Made by a program: the position numbers and the translations under genes. A stretch of 64,000 nucleotides of DNA, taken from assembly GCA_964036195.1 (NCBI GenBank), contig OZ038452.1:17850704-17914703 (forward strand). Reading direction: 5' to 3'. This DNA is from Sphaerolaimus hirsutus. Its lineage: Eukaryota; Nematoda; Chromadorea; Monhysterida; Sphaerolaimidae. A model generated the notes under the pieces. It was not told the DNA's origin. It ran no database searches and was given only the letters and a program-made list of their open reading frames with translations. Positions within the stretch are counted from its first letter, which is position 1; every line of letters begins with the position of its first letter. Positions 12,145 through 24,785 of the stretch are shown piece after piece.

Positions 12145-12779
12145 ATAGCAGAGCGAAAGCTGATTAAATCTGCGTGTACAAAGCAACTACAGTATGAATA
12201 CTGTACATATAAACACTTAAAACGCTGAACTTTATTAAACGAAAGATATGGTAGATTTTGTAAATATTATTTCTAACCCCAGCTTGAATGAACTCGTATA
12301 CGTATGGTAACCCAGTAGAAACTCGTAAAAAATTTACTCACAGTGGATAGTTTTTAAATGATCCCCTTTTCTAATAGTGTCCCCCTGACAACTGATCCCG
12401 TGGAGAGTGAAATAAAATGCTCATTGCCCGCCTACATTTTGATGAATAAGGTGTGTATTTACAGGTATGAGCCCATCTTGGCCGCGCCATTGTGGCCGCG
12501 GACATTGTGGCCGCGCCGTTCTGGCCGCGGGACACGAAGGCCGCGGACACGAAGGCCGCAGGACACGAAGGCCGCGGCCACGAAGTCCGCGGACACGATG
12601 GCCGCAAGCCCATTGTGACCGCGGACACGATGGCCGCGCACTGGTGAAAACAGATGCCATGGCATCTCGTGCCTCGCAAGAAATGGCATCTGTTTCGTTA
12701 TGTATGTTGTATTTACATACACATTACATTGTTAGATATGCCACCTACAACTGACCTCTTCAACTCTTCAAGTTAGGGT

Positions 12780-12960
12780 TCAAACGATATATGGAATGAA
12801 TATCGAATATCGGATATCGACCATTTTTTAATATTGAATATCGAATATCGATATCAAAATTTTGAAAAAATATCGAATATCGAATATCGATATCGAAAAT
12901 TTTGAAAATATCGAATATCGATATTGAATATCGACCATTTTTTCGATATATCGAACCTGT
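12780..12960. repeat. AATATCG / GATATCGA microsatellite
   Basis: Degenerate tandem runs of GAATATCGAATATCGATATC-type words over roughly 180 bp. Confidence 0.75.
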
Positions 12961-13504
12961 ATTGTGTCCCCAAATTTACTTTTCATTTTCATTTTGAGAT
13001 GTTTATGGTTGATCTGATTTATGAAGGTTGTGCTTTACCTATGATATTTACCTACATACCGATTTTGTTAAATTTCTAGGTGCAACTTGCAACAGCCTTT
13101 GGAATTTATATTTTAATTTATTTTTCATAAAATGAAAAAAAACTAACAATGTTATTCCATCAATTTAAAATTGTAATATACAACATTTTATTTGTACATA
13201 AATGTAATTTAATTTAATTAATGATAGAGCGGACCGAAGCACAAGTATGGTCTTAATTTCACTCATACCCCTAGGACTACCAAGCAAGGATTTGTCCTTC
13301 CGCACAAAAATCAGAAAGATGAATATGTATACAAATAATAAATACAGCAAGATAAGTAGTCAAAAAAAGAAAACCTTATAAAGCTGTAAATAACGTTCAC
13401 ATATCATGGTTTCTGAAAATGAAATTCATAAACATCCGAAAATCATTTAAATCAATGTAAATCAATTTACACAGGATAAATGAATGAATATGCCAATACA
13501 TGTT

Positions 13505-13685
13505 TACTCGGCGGACCGCATGCTATGCATTTTTCTGAAGGAAACACTCCATCATGACGTCATCATTATTGAATGAAGAATTAATTATTCCATAGAAAAA
13601 CGAAATATGATGAAAAAACTGTTAAATTTTTAGGTCATTATTTAGGTGGTAGGTTTCCATAAAAAGTGTGATGTTCACCGAGTAT
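13505..13685. mobile_element. TACTCGG-terminal MITE
   Basis: Begins TACTCGGCGGACCGCA and ends GTGATGTTCACCGAGTATA. Relatives are at 21,514, 41,529 and 62,851. TA-like borders suggest a Tc1/mariner-type origin, which is inference. Confidence 0.6.
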
Positions 13686-14477
13686 AGCCTGCAATAAACT
13701 TGAAGTGTTGATAAGATTAATTGTACATCAAGACCATGTGGGAAAATCGTCCGCCCGAAAAAAATAAAATACAATTTTTATACAATTTGTATACAAATAA
13801 TTTTTTATAAAACCAACCCCTGATAATGAACAACCATTCTTCGGAAGTAAACTTTTGTTCATTTTGTTCCCTGGCGAACAGACTTTAGTCTATAGAAAAT
13901 AAATGTGGTACCAATTCTAGATACCAGTTACATGCTCAACCCAATTTTCAAAATTTGGGAGTTATTGACACCTCAAAATATGCAACCCTCCCTGCAGAAG
14001 TCATCAATACAAAACAGATGATCCAATAATTCATCTAATTATGCGGGCGGCTAAAAGTTATCTCGGCGGCATAAAAGCACACTGCCACTGACAGAAGATG
14101 ACACTTAATGCAATGTGTACAACATGCATAACGAAACAGATGCCATTTCTTGCGAGGCACGAGATGCCATGGCATCTGTTTTCACCAGTGCGCGGCCATC
14201 GTGTCCGCGGCCACAATGGGCTTGCGGCCATCGTGTCCGCGGACTTCGCGGCCGCGGCCTTCGTGTCCTGCGGCCTTCGTGTCCGCGGCCTTCGTGTCCT
14301 GCGGCCAGAACGGCGCGGCCACAATGTCCGCGGCCATAATGGCGCGGCCAAGATGGGTGTCAACCGTATTTACATACTCAGCAGGCACACCAGTAAACTC
14401 ATCTTGTGATTCATCACAGCAAAAAATGGATTGTAAATACCTATGTGAGTGCTGCAAAAAATTGGGATCATGTAGGA

Positions 14478-16440
14478 GACTAGCAGGATTCTCTCCGACC
14501 TTCGGTCGGGTTTTGTGGTTCTCTACAATTTATACCATTGGAGAAAATATGATACTTTAGTTAAGTTTGCCCACATGCTAGGCATGTGTTTTGAAATGCG
14601 GTATGTAATCTACCAACAATAACAAGACCAATACCAAAGATGCAATGTTTTGGAATGGATTTTTGTAAACTTCTGTAAAATGGTTGGGCATGAAACTCGG
14701 TAGTAAAATGTAGACAGTTTGCGATTTGGTATGATGGTGTGCAGTGTGCAATCTGTGTGGTATAGGTTTTGTGATATGATAGTGTGGTTTTTGCAAGGTG
14801 TCAAACTTTGTTGTAATCTTCAATTGGTTACATTTGTGCTTTGCTGTTCTTTTTGTGTTTGTAAATCCTTGTGGTATAAATTGTAGAGAACCACAAAACC
14901 CAACTGAAGGTTGGAGAGAATCCTGCTATAGGTACCCACTACTCAGAGGCTTGCAAAAACTGACACCCCAATGGGGACCCCCCTCCAAATGGCACCCCCT
15001 GGGGAACCTCCCAAAAGTGGCACCCCCTGGGAACCGCCCAAAAATGGGACCCCCTAGGGCCCCACAAATATGGCACCCCCTGAGGACCACCAGAAAATGG
15101 CACCCCTTAGGGCCCCCCCAAAAATGGCACCCCCTTGGGACCCCATAAAAATAGCACCCCCTGGGGACCCCCCAAACATGGCACCCCCTAGGAACCCCCA
15201 CAAAAATGGCACCCCCTGGGGACCCACCCAAAGTTGGCTCCCCCTGGGGACTCTCCAAAAATGGCACCCCCCTGGGGACCCTGTGCATTCTGTGTGGTAT
15301 AGGTTTTGTGATATGATAGTGTGGTTTTTGCAAGGTGTCAAACTTTGTTGTAATCTTCAATTGGTTACATTTGTGCTTTGCTGTTCTTTTTGTGTTTGTA
15401 AATCCTTGTGGTATAAATTGTAGAGAACCACAAAACCCAACTGAAGGTTGGAGAGAATCCTGCTATAGGTACCCACTACTCAGAGGCTTGCAAAAACTGA
15501 CACCCCAATGGGGACCCCCCTCCAAATGGCACCCCCTGGGGAACCTCCCAAAAGTGGCACCCCCTGGGAACCGCCCAAAAATGGGACCCCCTAGGGCCCC
15601 ACAAATATGGCACCCCCTGAGGACCAGCAAAAAATGGCACCCCTTAGGGACCCCCCAAAAATGGCACCCCTTAGGGACCCCCCAAAAATAGCACCCCTGG
15701 GGACCCCCCAAACATGGCACCCCCTAGGAACCCCCACAAAAATGGCACCCCCTGGGGACCCACCCAAAGTTGGCTCCCCCTGGTGACTCTACAAAACCCA
15801 ACTGAAGGTTGGAGAGAATCCTGCTTTAGGTACCCACTTCTCAGAGGCTTGCAAAAACTGACACCCCAATGGGGACCCCCCTCCAAATGGCACCCCCTGG
15901 GGAACCCCCCAAAAGTGGCACCCCCTGGGAACCGCCCAAAAATGGGACCCCCTAGGGCCCCACAAATATGGCACCCCCTGAGGACCACCAGAAAATGGCA
16001 CCCCTTAGGGACCCCCTAAAAATGGCACCCCCTTGGGACCCCCCAAAAATAGCACCCCCTGGGGACCCCCCAAACATGGCACCCCCTAGGAACCCCCACA
16101 AAAATGGCACCCCCTGGGGACCCACCCAAAGTTGGCTCCCCCTGGGGACTCTCCAAAAATGGCACCCCCCTGGGGACCCCCCCTCAAAATGGCACCCCAT
16201 ATGGACCCCCCCCCCTGCAAAAAAAAATATAGCACCCCCCTGAGGACCACCAAAAAATGGCACCCCTGGGGACCACCCAAAAATGGCATCCCATGTGGAC
16301 CCCCTTGAAATGGCACCCCCATATGTACCTCCAGAAAATGGCACCCCCTGGAGACCCCCCAAAAATGGCACCCCATGGGGACCCCCTCTAAATCCTGTAA
16401 ACACAGCCCCTAGTTTGGAAACTCCTGTAAACTCAGCCCC
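14478..16440. repeat. C-rich minisatellite with a duplicated ~535 bp unit
   Basis: The core unit is about 26-28 bp, of the form TGGCACCCCCTGGGGACCCCCCAAAAA, repeated dozens of times from about 14,960 to 16,390. A larger unit (GTGTGGTATAGGTTTTGTGA through the array) starts near 14,755 and again near 15,290, with a partial third copy near 15,785. An inverted copy of the GGTTGGAGAGAATCCTGCT segment lies at 14,478-14,530. Apparent proteins rich in GCHFWG or PPKWHPL are repeat artefacts. Confidence 0.85.
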
Positions 16441-19400
16441 TAATTTGGAAAATGGTATGAATATTTCAAAAAATCACTATCATCAATCCACAAATGCATC
16501 AATTCACAATTTTCAATTTTTTAGCCCCAGGGGTTAGACTTAAAAAGTTATGGTAATGTAGAGTAGAAATGGAGTGCACATCTCAAATCAGTGCAATAAA
16601 AAACCCACAAATGCATCATTTCACAAATTGAAAGTTTTTGTGCCCAGGGGTTCATTATCAGGGTTTTAGTAATGTGGTGTCAAAATGGAGTGCATATTTG
16701 AAATCGCTACAATCAGAAACCCACAAACACATCATTTTATGATTTGAAAATTTTTGGCCCTGGGGGTTCATTTTCAGGGTTATGGTAATGTAGTGTCAAA
16801 ATGAAGTGCATATTTCAAATCAAGGCAATCAAAAAGCCACAAATGCATCATTTCACAATTTCTAATTTATTAGCCCCATGGGTTCAATTAAAGGCTTACA
16901 GTAATGTAGAGTTGAAATTGAGTCATTTCAAATCAGTGCAATTAGAAACCTGCAAAATGCATCATTTCACAATAAGAAATTTTTGGGTCTAGGGGTTCAA
17001 TTTCAGGGTTTTAGTAATGTAGTGTCAAAATGGAGTGCATATTTGAAATCGCTACAATCAGAAACCCACAAATGCATCATTTTATGATTTGAAAGTTTTT
17101 GGCTTAGGGGGTTCATTTTTATGGTTATGGTAATGTAGTGTGAAAATGAAGTGCATATTTCAAATGAGTGAAATCAGAAACCTGAAAATTTATGATTTCA
17201 CAAATTGAAAGTTTTTGGCTCCAGAGGTTCATTTTCAGGGTTATGGTTATGTAGTTTTCAGGGTTTTGTAGTGTCAAAATGGATTGCATATTTCAAATCA
17301 GTGCAATTAGAAACCCACATCAAATCATTTCACAATTTCTAATTTTTTAAGCCCTGGGCATATTTGAAATTGCTACACTCAGAAACCCACAAATCCATCA
17401 TTTTATGGTTTGAAAGTTTTTGGCCCAGGGGGTTCATTTTTAGGGTTATGGTAATGTAGTGTCAAAATGAAGTGCATATTTCAAATGAGTGCTTTCAGAA
17501 ACCCGAAAATGCATCATTTCTCAAATTGAAAGTATTTGGCCCCATGGGTTCATTTTTAGGGTTATGGTAATGTAGTGTCAAAATGGAGTGCATATATCAA
17601 ATTGGTGCAATCAGAGACCCAAATTTGAAATCAGTGCAATCAGAAACCCAAAAATGAATGATTTCACAAATTGAAAGTTTTTGGCTCCAGAGCTTCATTT
17701 TCAGGGTTATGGTTATGTAGTTTTCAGGGTTATGTAGTGTCAAAACAGAGTGCATATTTCAAATCAGTGCAATTAGAAACCCACATTGAATCATTTCACA
17801 ATTTCTAATTTTTTAAGCCCTGGGCATATTTGAAATCGCTACACTCAGAAACCCACAAATCCATCATTTTATGGTTTAAAAGTTTTTGGCCCAGGGGGTT
17901 CATTTTTGGGTTATGGTAATGTAGTGTCAAAATGAAGTGCATATTTCAAATGAGTGCTATCAGAAACCCAAAAATGCATCATTTCTCAAATTGAAAGTAT
18001 TTGGCCCCATGGGTTCATTTTTAGGGTTATGGTAATGTAGTGTCAAAATGGAGTGCATATATCAAATTGGTGCAATCAGAGACCCAAATTTGAAATCAGT
18101 GCAATCAGAAACCCAAAAATGAATGATTTCACAAATTGAAAGTTTTTGGCTCCAGAGGTTCATTTTCAGGGTTATGGTTATGTAGTTTTCAGGGTTATGT
18201 AGTGTCAAAACAGAGTGCATATTTCAAATCAGTGCAATTAGAAACCCACATTGAATCATTTCACAATTTCTAATTTTTTAAGCCCTGGGCATATTTGAAA
18301 TCGCTACACTCAGAAACCCACAAATCCATCATTTTATGGTTTGAAAGTTTTTGGCCCAGGGGGTTCATTTTAGGGTTATGGTTATGTAGTGTCAAAATGA
18401 AGTGCATATTTCAAATGAGTGCAATCAGAAACCCGAAAATGCATCATTTCTCAAATTGAAAGTATTTAACCCCATGGGTCCATTTTGAGGGTTATGGTAA
18501 TGTAGTGTCAAAATGGAGTGCATGTATCAAATCAGTGCAATCAGAAACCCAAATTTGAAATCAGTGCAATCAGAAACCCAAAAATGCATCATTTCACAAA
18601 TTGAAAGTTTTTGGCCCCAGTGGTTCATTTTCAGGGTTATGGTAATGTAGTGTCAAAATGAAGTGCATATTTCAAATGAGTGCAATCAGAAACCCAAAAA
18701 TGCATCATTTCTCAAATTGAAAGTATTTGGCCCCATGGGTTCATTAACGGGTTATAGTAATGTAGTGTCAATGGAGTGCATATATCAAATCAGTGCAATC
18801 AGAAACCTAAATTTGAAATCAGTGCAATCAGAAACCCAAAATTGCATCATTTCACAAATTGAAAGTTTTTTGCCCCATGGGTTCATTAACGGGTTATGGT
18901 AATGTAGTGTCAATGGAGTGCATATATCAAATCAGTGCAATCAGAAACCTAAATTTGAAATCAGTGCAATCAGAAACCCAAAATTGCATCATTTCACAAA
19001 TTGAAAGTTTTTGGCCCCAGTGGTTCATTTTCAGAGTTATGGTAATGTAGTGTCAAAATGGAGTGCATTATATATCAAATCAGTGCAATTAGAAACCCAC
19101 AATGCATCATTTCACAATTTGAAAGTTTTGGCCCCATTTTGGGTTCAATTTCAGGGTTATTGTAATGTACCCATGGGTTCATTTTTAGGGTTATGGTAAT
19201 GTAGTGTCAAAATGGAGTGCATATATCAAATTGGTGCAATCAGAGACCCAAATTTGAAATCAGTGCAATCAGAAACCCAAAAATGAATGATTTCACAAAT
19301 TGAAAGTTTTTGGCTCCAGAGGTTCATTTTCAGGGTTATGGTTATGTAGTTTTCAGGGTTATGTAGTGTCAAAACAGAGTGCATATTTCAAATCAGTGCA

Positions 19401-20460
19401 ATTAGAAACCCACATTGAATCATTTCACAATTTCTAATTTTTTAAGCCCTGGGCATATTTGAAATCGCTACACTCAGAAACCCACAAATCCATCATTTTA
19501 TGGTTTGAAAGTTTTTGGCCCAGGGGGTTCATTTTAGGGTTATGGTTATGTAGTGTCAAAATGAAGTGCATATTTCAAATGAGTGCAATCAGAAACCCGA
19601 AAATGCATCATTTCTCAAATTGAAAGTATTTAACCCCATGGGTCCATTTTGAGGGTTATGGTAATGTAGTGTCAAAATGGAGTGCATGTATCAAATCAGT
19701 GCAATCAGAAACCCAAATTTGAAATCAGTGCAATCAGAAACCCAAAAATGCATCATTTCACAAATTGAAAGTTTTTGGCCCCAGTGGTTCATTTTCAGGG
19801 TTATGGTAATGTAGTGTCAAAATGAAGTGCATATTTCAAATGAGTGCAATCAGAAACCCAAAAATGCATCATTTCTCAAATTGAAAGTATTTGGCCCCAT
19901 GGGTTCATTAACGGGTTATGGTAATGTAGTGTCAATGGAGTGCATATATCAAATCAGTGCAATCAGAAACCTAAATTTGAAATCAGTGCAATCAGAAACC
20001 CAAAATTGCATCATTTCACAAATTGAAAGTTTTTGGCCCCATGGGTTCATTAACGGGTTATGGTAATGTAGTGTCAATGGAGTGCATATATCAAATCAGT
20101 GCAATCAGAAACCTAAATTTGAAATCAGTGCAATCAGAAACCCAAAATTGCATCATTTCACAAATTGAAAGTTTTTGGCCCCAGTGGTTCATTTTCAGGG
20201 TTATGGTAATGTAGTGTCAAAATGGAGTGCATTATATATCAAATCAGTGCAATTAGAAACCCACAATGCATCATTTCACAATTTGAAAGTTTTGGCCCCA
20301 TTTTGGGTTCAATTTCAGGGTTATTGTAATGTACTGTCAGAATGGAGTGCATATTTCAAATCATTGTAATCAGTAACCCACAAATGCATTATATCACAAT
20401 TTATATTTTTTAGCCCCGGGGGCCTCACTTAAGGATTATGGTAATGTTATTGTTAACTCC
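16441..20460. repeat. ~4 kb satellite array with higher-order structure
   Basis: Tandem monomers of roughly 130-150 bp contain GTAATGTAGTGTCAAAATGG, CAAATCAGTGCAATCAGAAA and CACAAATTGAAAGTTTTTGG. Superimposed is a higher-order duplication: blocks at 18,663, 18,859 and 19,011 recur at 19,827, 20,023 and 20,175, each 1164 bp later and nearly identical. A shorter ~463 bp block recurs near 17,540, 18,003 and 19,170. Confidence 0.9.
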
Positions 20461-20660
20461 CATAAACTCAGCCCCTAATTTGGCAAACACCCATCAACTC
20501 AACTCCCATAAACTCGGCCTCTAATTTGTGAACTTGTGTCAACAGCCCCTTATTTTTAAACTTCTGTCAACTCAACCCTAATTTATAAACACCCATCAAC
20601 TCAACCCTCAATTGTAAACTCAGCCCCTAAAAACTCAAGTCAACCCCCTATACATGTGCA
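20461..20660. repeat. Short degenerate minisatellite (AACTCAGCCCCTAATTTG)
   Basis: Several degenerate repeats of CATAAACTCAGCCCCTAATTT-like words. The same words appear at 16,395-16,460, so they border the satellite on both sides. Confidence 0.6.
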
Positions 20661-20960
20661 ATTGCATTCTTGGGAAGCAACTTTGCCATCTACTAACCCT
20701 GTTTGTCAAGATTGTGGATCGTGTTTGTAAAGGGCATTTGTACTAATAAATAGTGACTGCATTGTGTGCAAAAACACACACGAATTGGGCACAATGAGGC
20801 CTGTGATTGTGCGTCCTATCTTTTACATTAGGCATACCTAGCACGCAATTCTTTCACAATTGTATATGTTTTGATATTACGGGGCGCCACCAATAGTGGA
20901 TCAAAACCCAAGTTTAAAAGAATTTTATGTTGTATAAAAACACAAGACAAGTCAGCAAAA

Positions 20961-21029
20961 AGTACCCGCGCCTCTCGTATAATCAACGAGCACCCTAACC
21001 TCTAGACCACCGTAGCGATTGGCGCTGGG
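20961..21029 (-). pseudogene. tRNA-like / tRNA-derived SINE head
   Basis: On the minus strand there is an A-box-like TGGTCTAGAGGTTAGGG and a 5 bp stem CTCGT...ACGAG around a 7-base loop. The B-box is degenerate (GGGTACTTTTTGC) and the loop lacks the U33 expected in a tRNA. I read it as a tRNA pseudogene or SINE fragment, not a working tRNA. Confidence 0.35.
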
Positions 21030-21513
21030 CTCAAATTAGTAAAACGGCGAAATAGCGCATTTAGCATGGGCAACAGCCCAAAACGAGTCACATGCTTGGT
21101 CTACCTTTTATATGTCACACAAAATTGTGTTGTGTGATTCACAGCAGCACCTAGAGTGGATGTAAAATAATTACCTAGGTATTTACATGTGTCATGTGCG
21201 AGTAAAAACAGACGAAAATTCGTGAGAGATATGCTGTGCTGTGTGTAACGATGGCAAACCCTCCAAAAAAAAGTATTTAAATTTTTAAGTGTTTTTTCCA
21301 AAAAGAATTTTCAAATTTTCGAATTTTTCCTGAAATTAATTTTCGAAAATTTCGAATTTAATTTTCGAATTTTCGAATTTTCGAATCTTTTTTGGCAATT
21401 TTCGAATTTTTTTTGGCCATTTTTCGAATTTTTTCAAATAATTTTCGAATTTTTTTGGAAAAATATTGAATCTGAAGCTTTAAACAAAGAATTTGGACTG
21501 TTTTGGAAGTGGC

Positions 21514-21733
21514 TATACTCGGCAGACATGCTAATCTACAAATAGATATGATTTATATCTTTGGCTGGCAGACAGCCAACTGAAAACTTGTGAACTGATT
21601 CACCACTGCACTCCATTTCATCCTGACTCTGAACCAGTTCAGTCAGCTGTAAGTTCACTGCAGACTGCGGTTATGACGTCATGATGGAGTGTTACCACCA
21701 GAAAAATGTAGGGTGTAATTTCGCCCGAGTATA
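21514..21733. mobile_element. TACTCGG-terminal MITE nested in hAT element
   Basis: Begins TATACTCGGCAGACATG and ends CGCCCGAGTATA. It is closely matched by 62,851-63,054, sharing the ATAGATATGATTTAT and GACGTCATGATGG blocks. Confidence 0.65.
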
Positions 21734-22050
21734 GCACACTGGGCATACTCAGTGCATACAGTGCTAATTGCACAAAATATGGGTACTTCTCAAACCAATA
21801 CTCAAAACCACTCTTATACTCCAGCGACATTACACCTACAATGAAATCCACCATAACCCATCTGAATAAAAGAACAAACAAAAAAATGTTCATCATATTT
21901 ATCAAAGCAATTTGATTAATATGATGAAAATTTTTTATGTTTGTTCTTTTATTCAGATGGGATATGGTAGGTTACATTATAAAGTGTAATGTCGCTGGAG
22001 TATACCTTTGATCAAATCTCTTTTACTTATAAATATGTGCAGTTCCTATG

Positions 22051-22216
22051 TGCAATCCCAGACGCCTGAAAATGCTCTGTGAAATGTCAAATGTTATGCA
22101 AAGTGTCTAAAGTCATGGAAATGCTGTGGAAAATGGCAAATATGTTTGCCATTTTTCCAGGGCATTTTCATAACTTTTGACACTTTGCATGACATTTCAC
22201 ATTTTACAGGGTAGTT
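22051..22216 (+). mobile_element. Decayed introner-family copy 5
   Basis: TGCAATCCCAGACGCCTG at the left, then the familiar arm words (TGTCAAATGTTATGCAAAGTG and its inverse) and TTTACAGGGTAG at the right. The flanking CWGG signature is lost. It is nested within the hAT element, so the family also inserts outside genes. Confidence 0.55.
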
Positions 22217-22520
22217 TACATTTCAACGTTTTTGGACCTTTTTTCTGTTTTGTTTCGCTTTTTCATAAGCACCGCGTATCAATTTTCGTTGTATTTAGTA
22301 CGTTGAACTTAAGAGTGCCTTGAATTGCCTGAAAAATTCAAAAAGTATTTTCGAATTTTCGAATTTTCGAATTTTTTGAAAAATAAATCGATTTTTAAGT
22401 GTTTTTTCTAGGGGTGAAATAAAAATTCGAAAATTCCGGAAAAATTCGAAAATTCGAAAATGTTTTCGAATTTTCGAATCTTTTTTTTGCCATCGTTAGC
22501 TGTGTGATCCGTTCTGAAGT

Positions 22521-22794
22521 AAAGCGGCGTTACAGAATTTTTCTGTGATAACAGAAATTTTCAGTTTTCAACTACCTCTTTCTGATGAAAATCGAATATT
22601 CTACATGAGTAACACCTCGATCTTTGTATCACGATCTGGTCGGCCTCGCTGCTTATGATAATAATAAATTTTCATAAATGACTTTATAATCCATGCACAA
22701 ATATACTTTTTTGTTCTTATTGTCGTTGTCGTGCAAATTGACCCGGGTATCGAGATTTTTGCCGTCACAGAAAAACAATGTGAACGCCGCCTTA
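22521..22794. mobile_element. MITE with GCGGCGTT termini
   Basis: The left end AAAGCGGCGTTACAGAATTTTTCTGTGA and right end TCACAGAAAAACAATGTGAACGCCGCCTT are inverted repeats of about 28 bp. The terminus resembles that of the palindrome at 24,384. Confidence 0.55.
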
Positions 22795-24383
22795 GCGGAT
22801 CAGTTCGTCTGATTTACAACATGGTTAAGACATAATTGGGCTAATCCTGATAATGTGAGCAGCATCACCAAATTTATGCTACTGTGAATCCTTGAAATTG
22901 CATGCGTATTCCTGTGCGAGTTATAAAGAAAGGTATGGTGAATAGTGTATTCCAGGTGCCAATAACGATTTTTGTCAACTTAAAAATTACCCCTCAAGCA
23001 CTGGTTAACTAATTTCAGAGCCCGTGATTTACAATCCATCAAACTGTTCCATTGCGCCAACGCACCGTCTGAATTTTTTTGAACAGAACAGATATTGTTG
23101 CAAACGTTAGATTACACTCAACCACATGAGTGTAAACAAATTGCCTACAATGGGCAGGATTGGATTTTTGCACCAAAACAAACTTCAGTGGTGCAAATGA
23201 GCGGATTGTTGTTTCACCGTGTAATAAAATGTTTGTCATATGCATGCGCCAGGCGTCGGATCAAATGAGAGTGTAACGCTTTTTAAGCTCTCGATTATAA
23301 AGTCAAGGTATATCAATGGGTAAACCAAAGTGTGTTGATTATAGAGCGTTGTGCAGTTCAAAAAAGGTAACACGAGTTTAGACCCATTGTATGTCGATAA
23401 TAAAGCCACAGTGCAAACATATCACACAGATACATATGGAGCAGAGTAGTTACAGTGAGCGCAGATATTTTGCTTTGCATGCGGCGGTCCGCGTAAGCTC
23501 CACCTACTTTCGTGCAAATTCCTGTGCCCCAAACCCCTGTGTAACCCCAAAAATCACGAGCGCATCGTCAGGCTCACCTTTTTTGTGTGGGCTCAATAAC
23601 GACAATTAAATTTCTACATTTTCTTACATTCGACAGAGAACACACACAATTTTAGCCCTCTGTGCGTACGCTCAACCCAAAGTTCCCATTTTCAAGCGCA
23701 TGGTGGTCCGCGAAAGATTCTTAAAAATCACATGTTTGTATAGGGAAAACGACGCGTGTGGCAGCCAAATTCACATGCAGTTGAATGATGTAGGCTGGCG
23801 CGAGTGCGCACAGTAACAGTGGCAAATGCGTGGGTGCCAATCTGCACAGGAATTTCTGCTCGCACTGTAGATGTGGCAGAAAGATAACAGACAGTTTGGT
23901 AATGTGTCCATGCAAATGTGCACACTAGATGGAGCAATGTGGTCACACACACTGGTACACCATAAAAATTTGGGAAACACAAAAACCGGTTTTGAACACA
24001 TTTGAGTTGACCAGAATGAACATTGGCTTACCAATCAAATGAAAAATTAAATTAGTTTACAGCTTAAAAATCGAGATTTAATTGGTTGAAAAACAACACA
24101 CTTTGGCTTACCAATCGAGATGGTTCAAAACCGTGATTCCCTCCTGAATTTGGGGCCAGGGCTCCTGATCCAGATGAGTCACATAAATGTGAAAAGATTC
24201 CATGCAAAAATGTATGACAAAAAGTATATTCATGCTGTATCTATTGAGATCGTACAGTTTTCGTTATTTTTACACAGAAAAATCTGCATGTTTACTCGTT
24301 ACGCAAACATAATCAATGAAAATGTTTGTGCCGGAAAAGCGGGGCAGTCATTCCACACACAGTGGCAGTTACATAAAGTGTGT
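22795..24383. other. No gene recognised
   Basis: AT-rich sequence with only short frames on both strands. No splice-bounded exon or repeat end is clear to me. Confidence 0.4.
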
Positions 24384-24785
24384 AAAGCTGCGTTCAGATT
24401 GCATTATGTGCCGACAAATAAAAAAGTTCAAAAGTTCCATAAATCCGGAATAAAGTTCCATATTTGCAAGAAAAAACAGTGAAGTATACTCACTAGTTCA
24501 GTGTACACACATTCCAAATTTCAGAAAAATCGGGCTTTTCGTTCCATAGTTATAAGCATCTGAAAAATTTGATCAAAAAAAGCGAACCGACAATGTCAAA
24601 TTTTTCAAATGCTTATAACTATGGAACGAAAAGCCCGATTTATCTGAAAGATGGCATGTGTGTACACTGAACTAGTGAGTATACTTCACTGTTTTTTCTT
24701 TCAGATATGGCACTTTATTCCGGATTTATGGAACTTTTTCTCTTTTTTATTTGTCGGCACATAATGCAGTCTGAACGCAGCTTTA
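24384..24785. mobile_element. ~400 bp near-perfect palindromic MITE
   Basis: Left end AAAGCTGCGTTCAGATTGCA, right end TGCAGTCTGAACGCAGCTTT, with arms matching almost throughout around a centre near 24,585. The ends resemble the 22,521 element, so one transposase type may mobilise both. Confidence 0.65.

Larger units (their letters stand above)
12472..14356. mobile_element. Foldback element with GGCCGCGGACACGA-rich arms
   Basis: Left arm about 12,472-12,726 and right arm about 14,100-14,356 are reverse complements. They start CCCATCTTGGCCGCGCC and carry tandem CACGAAGGCCGCGG-like units plus the palindrome AGATGCCATGGCATCT. The ~1.37 kb spacer is AT-rich and holds an AATATCG microsatellite and a TACTCGG MITE. 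No target duplication is evident. Open frames across the arms are repeat artefacts. Confidence 0.6.
21238..22506. mobile_element. hAT-type element with nested insertions
   Basis: Terminal inverted repeats TAACGATGGCAAA (21,246) and TTTGCCATCGTTA (22,498) are flanked by a perfect 8 bp duplication GCTGTGTG (21,238-21,245 and 22,499-22,506). Subterminal arms are runs of TTTTCGAATTTTCGAA. Nested inside are a TACTCGG MITE (21,514-21,733), a palindromic MITE (about 21,817-22,010) and an introner-like remnant (22,051-22,216). No transposase frame is left. Confidence 0.8.

Noticed and set aside
12421..14409. GC-rich frames in the GGCCGCGG arms
   Set aside because: The same repeat is open on both strands at 12.5 kb and 14.2 kb; explained by the inverted arms.
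14940..16400. CRISPR-like array
   Set aside because: Short regular repeats exist, but the units are contiguous, degenerate and C-rich, with no spacers, in a eukaryotic genome.
14798..16404. Several 70-150 codon frames in the C-rich minisatellite
   Set aside because: They translate the tandem unit (GCHFWG, PPKWHPL) and change frame with each unit indel; no start context or conservation expected.
18663..20369. Repeated ~60-80 codon frames in the satellite
   Set aside because: Identical frames recur every 1164 bp because the DNA does; they are satellite sequence.
20961..21029. Functional tRNA gene
   Set aside because: B-box is degenerate and the anticodon loop lacks the invariant U33; kept only as a tRNA-like remnant.
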